Positions 1 through 5,478 of a DNA stretch of 6,971 nt are shown one piece after another. Below the pieces are notes generated by a model, which did not search any database, had not been told where the DNA came from, and saw only the letters and a program-made list of their open reading frames with translations. The stretch comes from Candidatus Colimorpha enterica (GTDB taxonomy: Bacteria; Bacillota; Clostridia; Oscillospirales; CAG-272), in the NCBI GenBank assembly GCA_000433515.1, contig FR891107.1:2349-9319 (forward strand), read 5' to 3'. Numbering within the stretch: position 1 is the stretch's first letter; every line of letters begins with the position of its first letter. The position numbers were made by a program, and so were the translations under genes.

Positions 1-1359
1 TTTGCCGTCCCGTTTGCGGCAGCCGATGCACCGTCCGTGAAGATAACCGCTCTCAACTCGTTTTCCGTTGAATTCGAATATACCGGTGCCGGAGCCGAGT
101 CATGGGTCGGTGTGTACGCCGACGGCGAGACTCCCGGACAGGATACTCCCGCTATAATGTGGAAGAAGGTTACCGAGGGAGACGGAAAGGGTCTTATCAC
201 CCTGAGCGGTGCTGCCGACGGCAGAAGATACGGCGGAGACTATACCAACCTCCCTGCCGGAAAGTATTCCTTCAAGCTGTTCCCCGACGGGGGATACGGC
301 GCCGTTGCAGAGGTCCCCTTTGAAATTAAAAAATACGACTTCCCGAAGGACGACAGGTATACCTACCTCTCCGACCTCAAACCTGCCTCGTGGCTTATGT
401 ATGAGGCAAGCTCCGAGGACGATCCTCCCCTTTACACACCGAAATATGACATTCAGGAAAGCGGATTTGAAGGCAATACGACCATCAACGTAGCCGGCTA
501 TTACTACGAAAAAGGCATAAGACTTCATCCCGGCAACGAAACCACCATCAACCATCTCATCAATACCTACGACAAGTATGCGGAGATCGTTTACGATATA
601 AGCTCTCTTGACGTCAACCGCTTCTATACCGCGGCAGGGAAGGATTCCGTCGGTCAGAAGGGCTGGAGCATGAACTTTGAGATCCTCGCCGACGGCAACC
701 TGATTTACTGCTCCGGGGAGATCGGTTCAAGAGACGCGGCGATCATCGACATCTCGATCCCTGCCGGCACAAAGCTGCTTACTCTCCGCGGAATGTCGTT
801 TGACGGCTACAACGACGACTCCTTTGCCTTTGCCGACGCAAAGGTCTGGAAGGAAGACGGAGCAAAGACGGTTACCGTTAAATCCGTCTCCCTGAGAGAA
901 ATCCCCGTTTCCTATACTGCGGCAGCCGCCGACGGTAAGGATATGGTCGGCATATTCCCTGCAGGAGGAACCGATCCGGTCGCAACCGTAAACCTTGCGG
1001 CGGGCGACGGAGAGGCAAAGATCAACCTTGCCGAACTCACAAACGGCGGAGTCGCAAAGCTCGACGAAGAAAAGCTCTACACTGTAAAATTCGTAGCTTC
1101 CGACGGAAGCGTTGCCGATACCAAGGAAATTTTCACACCGAAAGCCGGAGCGGACGATACCGAGCCTGCAGTGTCGGCTGACGACACCTCCAAGCCCTCC
1201 GAAAGCTCCTCTGCCGCCCCCGACGTTACGTCAGGCGACAAGAAGGACGGTGAAAACAATACCGTGGCGATCGTCATTATCGCCGTGGCGGCAGTTATCA
1301 TAATTGCAGCGGTTGCGGTCATCGCACTGAAAAACAAAAAATCCGATAAAAAGGCATAA
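1..1359 (+). CDS. Secreted, membrane-anchored protein with NPCBM-like carbohydrate-binding domain (5' partial)
   Basis: The reading frame is open from base 1. The first visible residues (FAVPFAAADAPS) look like the end of a signal peptide with an A-x-A cleavage site, so the true start is upstream; the GTG at 37 is internal and would remove the export signal. Of 452 visible residues, about 13-115 form a beta-rich, Ig-like region containing SWVGVYADGETPG. Residues about 122-287 resemble an NPCBM (novel putative carbohydrate-binding module) domain: YYYEKGIRLHP, a YDISSL strand, FYTAAGKD, WSMNFEILADG and FADAKVW occur in the order expected for that fold. A second beta-sandwich-like segment runs to about 380, followed by a Ser/Thr/Asp/Glu-rich linker, a hydrophobic helix at about 421-444 and a Lys-rich tail. 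This implies anchoring in the membrane with the bulk outside the cell. No catalytic domain or LPXTG sorting motif is visible. The following gene starts 33 bp downstream with no terminator between, so co-transcription is likely. The glycan ligand is unknown. Confidence 0.82.
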   Translation, partial: FAVPFAAADAPSVKITALNSFSVEFEYTGAGAESWVGVYADGETPGQDTPAIMWKKVTEGDGKGLITLSGAADGRRYGGDYTNLPAGKYSFKLFPDGGYGAVAEVPFEIKKYDFPKDDRYTYLSDLKPASWLMYEASSEDDPPLYTPKYDIQESGFEGNTTINVAGYYYEKGIRLHPGNETTINHLINTYDKYAEIVYDISSLDVNRFYTAAGKDSVGQKGWSMNFEILADGNLIYCSGEIGSRDAAIIDISIPAGTKLLTLRGMSFDGYNDDSFAFADAKVWKEDGAKTVTVKSVSLREIPVSYTAAAADGKDMVGIFPAGGTDPVATVNLAAGDGEAKINLAELTNGGVAKLDEEKLYTVKFVASDGSVADTKEIFTPKAGADDTEPAVSADDTSKPSESSSAAPDVTSGDKKDGENNTVAIVIIAVAAVIIIAAVAVIALKNKKSDKKA

Positions 1360-1374
1360 CTGATTTTATTAAAC

Positions 1375-1382
1375 GAAAGGAA
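1375..1382 (+). promoter_or_regulatory. Ribosome binding site for the solute-binding lipoprotein
   Basis: A purine-rich GAAAGGAA lies 10 bases before the TTG at 1393. It supports TTG 1393 as the start, since the downstream TTG at 1421 has no comparable Shine-Dalgarno sequence (it is preceded by CTTTTGTTGA). The ATG at 1386 sits too close to this site and opens a frame without a signal peptide. Confidence 0.6.
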
Positions 1383-1392
1383 GAAATGCAAA

Positions 1393-2881
1393 TTGAAAAA
1401 GCTGCTTGCTCTTTTGTTGATTGCGGCATCGCTTACAGCGTTTTTTTTCCGGTTGCCGTAAGGACGACCCCGAAACTCCCGATGACTCCACCAGTACACC
1501 GACAAGTGAAGAAGGCGGAAAATATCGCGCCGACTACCTCCCCGATGCCGACTATCAAGGCGGCACATTCCGGGTCTATACAGTAGATCCCGACAACACC
1601 GACCTCACGACGGTGTTCACTCCCGACAGCGAGGAAAACGACATTGTCAGTCAGGCAATAAGAAAGCGCAACGGTATCATTGAGAAGCGCTATAACATCG
1701 TTTTCGCGCAGGATCTTGCGGCATCATGGGGTGACCTTTCCGGTCAGTTCGAAAAGGTCGCAAACTCCGGAGACTATGAGTACGATCTTATGATGCAGAT
1801 CCAGAGAGAAGCATTCACCGCAGTCACACGCGGCTATGTAACTCCCATAAGCAAGCTCAAATACTGCCACACCGATGAACCGTGGTATGCCACCGACGTC
1901 AATAAGCAGTTCACGATTGCCGGAACGCAGTTCTTTGCATACAGCGATGAATGCATCAATATGTTCGAGCAGGCAAGCTGCGTTCTCTACAACAAGAAGA
2001 TCCTTGCAGAAAGTAAGCTCACCGATCCCTATGACTATGTCAAGGCGGGCACGTGGACGTATGACGTCTTCTTCGAGCAGGCAAAGAGCGCTATCTTCGA
2101 CACCGACGGCGACGGTAAGATCGATGACAACGATGTAATGGGCATTGTCTCTCCCGCAGATATGTTCTATCCGACGGTCTGGGTAAGTTCGGGGCTCAAC
2201 ACCATCGACAAGGGTGATGACGACATCCCGGTCTTTACCGCAAACTCCAAGGAAAAGTTCTTCGATATCTGCCAGAAGACGCTTGACTATGTCAAGACAG
2301 AGGGCGGTCTGTTCGACTCCTATCACGACAAATCTCAAACCGTCCCCGGTTCCGACCAGCACGGCGTAATCACCGAGAGCATCTTTGAAAACAACCACGC
2401 GCTCTTCTGCGTGGGACTTATAGGTCAGATCCATCTCTACAACGACATGGAAGCGGACTTCGGCATCGTTCCGGCACCCAAGCTCGAGGAGAGCCAGGAA
2501 AAGTATCTCACCCGTGTACTCGACGGCTGGATCTACTGCGTGCCCAAGTCCAATAAAGAGCTTGACCGCACCTCCGTGATCATGGAGGCTCTTGCAGTCG
2601 AGACAAAGAACTGGGTATACGAGCCGTACTATGAGCTTGCACTCAAGTCCCGTTACACCCGTGACGATAACGGACGCTCGGCTGAAATGCTCGACCTCAT
2701 GCTTGAGACCCGCACCATCGACCTCGGCGATACCATCTGGCAGGGATTTTCCCGCAACAGCTTCCTCGATCTGTTCTGGAAACGCGACAACAGCTTTGCT
2801 TCCACCGCAAATGCCCGCAAGGAACCGGCTGACAAGAAGATTGCCGCCGAAGTCGAAAGAATCAAGAAATACAATCAGTAA
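1393..2881 (+). CDS. Extracellular solute-binding lipoprotein of an ABC sugar transporter, with apparent +1 frameshift in the signal peptide
   Basis: The mature part (uninterrupted frame 1421-2881) resembles family 1-type ABC substrate-binding proteins of Clostridia: a Ser/Thr/Pro/Glu linker, the FRVYTVDPDN strand, a helix with IVSQAIRKRNGIIEKRYNI, the hinge-like segment YNKKILAES and then TWTYDVFFEQAKSA. A Ca-binding-type loop DTDGDGKIDDND (bases 2099-2134) lies in the middle. Its role would be to capture a sugar or oligosaccharide outside the membrane for a permease that is not in the window. The export signal is in another frame. From TTG 1393 one reads MKKLLALLLIAASLTA and then, in the run of eight Ts at 1441-1448, the frame must shift to continue as FFSGCRKDD. 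With seven Ts the protein would be 495 residues with a lipobox FSGC and lipidated Cys21 (codon 1454-1456). As written, the 1393 frame stops at 1459-1461. This may be a sequencing or assembly error, a slippery tract or a real inactivating change. A start at TTG 1421 would give 486 residues without a usable signal peptide. Confidence 0.88.
1441..1448 (+). repeat. Eight-T homopolymer at the lipoprotein frame break
   Basis: A run of eight Ts lies in the hydrophobic core of the lipoprotein signal peptide, just before the lipobox. Upstream coding sense is in the frame of base 1393 and downstream coding sense is in the frame of base 1421. Removal of one T joins the two exactly at FFSGC. Confidence 0.85.
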
Positions 2882-2905
2882 TCTGACAGTCCCGCGGCTA
2901 TCCGC

Positions 2906-2934
2906 TTGACAAACCACCGATATAATATTATAAT
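2906..2934 (+). promoter_or_regulatory. Consensus SigA (sigma-70 type) promoter
   Basis: TTGACA at 2906-2911 and TATAAT at 2929-2934 are both perfect consensus hexamers separated by exactly 17 bases, inside an AT-rich island in otherwise GC-rich DNA. Transcription would start near 2940-2941. The promoter lies 25 bp after the lipoprotein stop codon and about 195 bp before the GH2 start codon, so it gives the GH2 gene its own transcript with a leader of roughly 160 nt. The -10 overlaps a 12 bp perfect palindrome (2921-2932), which may be a chance result of AT richness or a regulator contact. Confidence 0.85.
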
Positions 2935-2951
2935 ATATACCATGGAACGTA

Positions 2952-2965
2952 AGCGGATCTCCGCT
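2952..2965 (+). promoter_or_regulatory. Small dyad/hairpin just downstream of the predicted transcription start
   Basis: AGCGG and CCGCT form a perfect 5 bp stem around the four-base loop ATCT, beginning about 12 bases after the predicted start of transcription. As RNA it could be the first hairpin of the leader; as DNA it could be an operator half-site pair placed to block the 2906-2934 promoter. The sequence alone does not decide between these. Confidence 0.4.
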
Positions 2966-2992
2966 GACACGAAAGCGTTTCACCGCACACAT

Positions 2993-3052
2993 GAAAAAGC
3001 GTCTCCGCTCTTTCACGGGGGCATTCTCCTTCGTGAAGGGGCGGGCTTTTTC
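2993..3052 (+). terminator. Intrinsic terminator within the GH2 leader
   Basis: A long imperfect stem can be traced base by base: GAAAAAGC (2993-3000) with GCTTTTTC (3045-3052), CCGCTCT (3005-3011) with GGGGCGG (3038-3044), TTCACG (3012-3017) with CGTGAA (3032-3037), and GGGG (3018-3021) with CCTT (3028-3031), including several G-U pairs. The loop is CATTCT and there is one four-base bulge (GTCT 3001-3004). The GC-rich stem runs into five Ts at 3047-3051, and the matching A-run on the 5' side makes it terminator-shaped on both strands. Lying 111 bp after the lipoprotein stop, it may simply end that upstream transcript, but it also lies downstream of the consensus promoter and so must be bypassed for transcription from that promoter to reach the GH2 gene. 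Confidence 0.7.
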
Positions 3053-3087
3053 TGACAGCCAACAATTATACCCCAGCCCGGACGGGC

Positions 3088-3094
3088 AGAAGGA
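3088..3094 (+). promoter_or_regulatory. Ribosome binding site for the GH2 gene
   Basis: AGAAGGA is centred at a normal distance (8 bases) from ATG 3103 and fixes that start. A short stem GCCCG/CGGGC (3076-3087) lies immediately upstream and might modulate access to the site, but it is small. Confidence 0.65.
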
Positions 3095-3102
3095 AAAACC
3101 AT

Positions 3103-5406
3103 ATGGACAACAAAAAAATCAGCCTCGGCGGGAAATGGGAGCTTTTCATTGTTCCGCACGACGAGGTGACAGCGACCGGCTTTGACCCTACGACAAAGGA
3201 GGCTCTTGATGCCTCGGCATATACACCGATAGAGGGCAGCGTTCCCGGCAATTTCGAGCCGGATATGTACCGCGCCGGCCTTATCGGCGATCCGTTTTGG
3301 TCTGACAACATACTGAAGATGCAGGAGCTTGAGGACAGGCACCTGTGGTATGCGTGCAGATTTGACGTTGACGGAAGCGATTTATCCGACCGGTACCTTG
3401 ATTTCGAGGGGATTGACACGGTTGCGGACGTGTATCTGAACGGTGAAAAGATCGGTCACTGCGAAAATATGCTGGTGCCGCAGTCGTTTCCGGCTGTCGG
3501 ACTGAAGACCGGAAGCAACTCCCTTGTCGTTCACATCTTCCCGGCGATGATCTATGCAAGAAGGTATGAGCTTACCCCCGCCTGCGGAGCATTCCGCTAT
3601 AATTTTGCCTCTCTCCCGCTGAGAAAAGCCCCTGCCATGTACGGCTGGGACATAATGCCGAGGGCGGTGTCCGGCGGCATCTGGAAGGACGTGTTCCTTA
3701 CGAAGCGCCCGAAGGAGAGAATCGAAAGCGCTTATCTCTACACTAATTTCATAAACGGCGACAGCGCCACCCTCAATCTCTTCTTCTCCATCGACACTCC
3801 CTGCGGCGTGATCAGAGATATGAAGATTACCGTTGACGGCGTCTGCGGCGACTCGTCCTTCCATATGGAAGAGGAGGTATGGCACACCTACGGTACGTTC
3901 TGGGGTGACTTCAGAGGGCTTAAGCTCTGGTGGCCGAAGAATGCCGGTGCGCAGAACCTCTACGATGTCACCGTCCGCCTCATGCGCGGCGACGAGGTTA
4001 TCGACGACAAGAAATTCCGTTTCGGCGTAAGAACCGTAAAGCTCGTCCGCACCTCCACCGAGACCGAAAACGGAGACTTTCATTTTGAGATCAACGGGAA
4101 GCCGATATTTTGCCTCGGGACAAACTGGGTTCCGCTGGATGCCTTCCATTCAAACGACGTCAACCGTCTTGAAAAGGCACTTGAGCTGACCGACGGTATC
4201 GGCTGCAATATGGTAAGATGCTGGGGCGGAAACGTCTACGAAAGCGACAGGTTCTTTGAATTCTGCGACGAGCACGGAATCATGGTATGGCAGGACTTTG
4301 CAATGGGCTGTGCCACATATCCGTCCGATGCGCGTATGCAGGAGATGATCTACGAAGAGGCTGTCGAGGTCATCAGGCGTCTGCGCAACCATGCTTCTCT
4401 TGTCCTCTGGGCGGGCGACAACGAGTGCGACATTGCCGCAAACTGGATAATAAGAGGTCCCGACCCGAACGACAATGTTCTTACAAGAAAGTCCCTTTCC
4501 GAGGCTGTCCGTCTCCATGACGCGAAAAGACCCTATATCCCCTCGTCGCCATATATCGACGAGAACGTCATAAAGACCGGCGGCGCTCCGACCGAGGATC
4601 ACCTCTGGGGTCCCCGCGATTACTTCAAGGGCGATTACTACGGAACCACCGTCTGCCATTTCGCTTCCGAGTGCGGCTATCATGCCTGCAACTCTCCGGA
4701 ATCGCTGAAAAAGTTCATCGCGCCCGACAGACTGTGGCCGAACATGAAGGACGGGGTGCCGAACCGCGACTGGCTGCTTCACTCCACCGCGATAGAGGAC
4801 AGAATGGATGCCCCGTTCACCTACCGTATCGGACTTATGACCTCGCAGGTAAGGACGATGTTCGGCACCGTTCCGGACGACCTTGACACCTACGCAAGAA
4901 TGAGTCAGATCTCTCAGGCGGAGGCTGACAAGTACTTCATCGAGAGATTCCGCATCTCAAAGTGGCGCCGTACAGGCATAATCTGGTGGAACATCGTTGA
5001 CGGCTGGCCTCAGGTCTCCGACGCTGTCGTTGACTATTATTTCGTGAAGAAGCTGGCGTATGAATATATCAGGCGCTCGCAGTCGCCGATTCTCTTTGCT
5101 TTCGACGAGCCGAAGGACGGCGTCCTTACGCTCTGTGCCGTGAACGATACTCCCGAAACGGTCGATATGCCTTACTCTGTCAAGGACATTACCACCGGAA
5201 GCACCATCTGCACCGGCATTGCGCATATGCCCGCAGATTCCGCCGTCGCCGTTACCGACATTCCCGCGCCCGACGGAGAGCACTTCCTCTATATCGAGTG
5301 GGAAAACGGCAGCAATCATTTCATGACAAAAACAAGAGACATCGATTACGCCGCTTATATGACGGCGATAAAGAAGGTCGGATACGACACTTTCGAAGGC
5401 TTCTGA
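3103..5406 (+). CDS. Glycoside hydrolase family 2 enzyme, beta-mannosidase type, cytoplasmic
   Basis: This 767-residue protein has the GH2 layout: an N-terminal jelly-roll sugar-binding domain (about 1-200, with the signature region YGWDIMPR and GGIWKDV from residue 180), an Ig-like domain (about 203-318), a TIM barrel (about 320-640) and a short C-terminal beta domain. In the barrel, GTNWVP starts at 339 and RCWGGNVYESD at 372, the usual beta-mannosidase landmarks. The family acid/base is Glu441 in WAGDNE, and the nucleophile is most likely Glu523 in SECGYH, so the enzyme should be active with retention. The expected reaction is release of terminal beta-D-mannose from oligosaccharides. GWDIMPR instead of the familiar GWDWGPR, and AGDNE instead of SGNNE, leave room for another substrate. 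No signal peptide is present, so it should act in the cytoplasm on imported sugar. It is somewhat shorter than classical 820-900 residue beta-mannosidases, mainly at the C terminus. ATG 3103 has a good ribosome binding site. It has its own promoter and a structured leader, and the phosphoesterase gene follows after 72 bp. Confidence 0.88.
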   Translation: MDNKKISLGGKWELFIVPHDEVTATGFDPTTKEALDASAYTPIEGSVPGNFEPDMYRAGLIGDPFWSDNILKMQELEDRHLWYACRFDVDGSDLSDRYLDFEGIDTVADVYLNGEKIGHCENMLVPQSFPAVGLKTGSNSLVVHIFPAMIYARRYELTPACGAFRYNFASLPLRKAPAMYGWDIMPRAVSGGIWKDVFLTKRPKERIESAYLYTNFINGDSATLNLFFSIDTPCGVIRDMKITVDGVCGDSSFHMEEEVWHTYGTFWGDFRGLKLWWPKNAGAQNLYDVTVRLMRGDEVIDDKKFRFGVRTVKLVRTSTETENGDFHFEINGKPIFCLGTNWVPLDAFHSNDVNRLEKALELTDGIGCNMVRCWGGNVYESDRFFEFCDEHGIMVWQDFAMGCATYPSDARMQEMIYEEAVEVIRRLRNHASLVLWAGDNECDIAANWIIRGPDPNDNVLTRKSLSEAVRLHDAKRPYIPSSPYIDENVIKTGGAPTEDHLWGPRDYFKGDYYGTTVCHFASECGYHACNSPESLKKFIAPDRLWPNMKDGVPNRDWLLHSTAIEDRMDAPFTYRIGLMTSQVRTMFGTVPDDLDTYARMSQISQAEADKYFIERFRISKWRRTGIIWWNIVDGWPQVSDAVVDYYFVKKLAYEYIRRSQSPILFAFDEPKDGVLTLCAVNDTPETVDMPYSVKDITTGSTICTGIAHMPADSAVAVTDIPAPDGEHFLYIEWENGSNHFMTKTRDIDYAAYMTAIKKVGYDTFEGF

Positions 5407-5416
5407 CCTGACAACC

Positions 5417-5430
5417 CGGCACAAATGCCG
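5417..5430. repeat. Small hairpin after the GH2 gene
   Basis: CGGCA and TGCCG form a perfect 5 bp stem around CAAA. On the + strand it is followed by five As rather than Ts, so it is not a + strand terminator. It stands next to a second, stronger hairpin in the same 72 bp gap. Confidence 0.4.
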
Positions 5431-5454
5431 AAAAACCCCGCCGTACCCGGCGGG
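5431..5454 (-). terminator. Terminator-shaped hairpin, oriented for the minus strand
   Basis: CCCGCCG (5437-5443) and CGGCGGG (5448-5454) form a perfect 7 bp GC stem with loop TACC. Read on the minus strand, the stem is followed within one base by five Ts (complement of 5431-5435), the form of an intrinsic terminator. No gene is seen on that strand. In + strand mRNA it would be a stem-loop between the GH2 and phosphoesterase genes without a U-tract, perhaps protecting a 3' end or separating expression levels. Confidence 0.45.
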
Positions 5455-5463
5455 CAGAAAAAA

Positions 5464-5469
5464 GTGAGG
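5464..5469 (+). promoter_or_regulatory. Ribosome binding site deciding the TTG start of the phosphoesterase
   Basis: GTGAGG lies 9 bases before TTG 5479. The alternative ATG at 5425 is inside the hairpin region, has no Shine-Dalgarno sequence, and would place 18 extra residues (PKNPAVPGG...) before the signal peptide. Confidence 0.6.
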
Positions 5470-5478
5470 TACAGTAAA

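Larger units (their letters stand above)
2941..3102 (+). promoter_or_regulatory. Structured 5' leader of the GH2 gene, candidate attenuator
   Basis: This is the predicted untranslated leader from the 2906-2934 promoter to the GH2 start. It contains a small hairpin (AGCGG 2952-2956 / CCGCT 2961-2965, loop ATCT), an odd-centred dyad GAAAGCGTTTC (2972-2982), and a long terminator hairpin (2993-3052). Two words are present twice, TCTCCGCT at 2958-2965 and 3002-3009 and TTTCAC at 2978-2983 and 3011-3016. AGCGGA at 2952-2957 could therefore pair either with its own local partner or with TCCGCT at 3004-3009, inside the 5' arm of the terminator. Such mutually exclusive pairings are what an attenuator needs. 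I recognise no known riboswitch class or T-box features. The region could instead be a short terminated RNA, or the dyads could be DNA operators for a repressor. Confidence 0.5.

Noticed and set aside
37..39. GTG 37 as the start of the first protein
   Set aside because: The frame stays open to base 1 and the preceding residues look like the end of a signal peptide, so the gene is cut by the window edge.
2894..2905. Hairpin GCGG-CTAT-CCGC as a terminator right after the lipoprotein gene
   Set aside because: The stem is only four pairs, no T-tract follows, and it abuts the -35 box.
2970..2983. A CcpA catabolite-response (cre) site around GAAAGCGTTTC
   Set aside because: The left half fits the cre consensus partly, but the right half fails at the three final fixed positions and the dyad is odd-centred.
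1724..3016. A 430-codon open frame on the minus strand
   Set aside because: It lies almost entirely antisense to the well-supported solute-binding protein, has no recognisable domain, and is explained by codon bias of the real gene.
2991..3185. A 64-codon frame starting MKKRLRSF in the GH2 leader, as a possible leader peptide
   Set aside because: It has no ribosome binding site, its first codons are the terminator stem, it shows no run of a single regulatory amino acid, and it overlaps the GH2 start out of frame.
3382..4782. Two minus-strand open frames of 255 and 210 codons
   Set aside because: Both are antisense to the GH2 enzyme, whose catalytic motifs fix the coding strand; neither has a recognisable domain.
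5425..5478. ATG 5425 as the start of the phosphoesterase
   Set aside because: It lacks a ribosome binding site, overlaps a hairpin, and would put a Pro/Gly-rich stretch before the signal peptide; TTG 5479 explains the signal peptide and has GTGAGG upstream.
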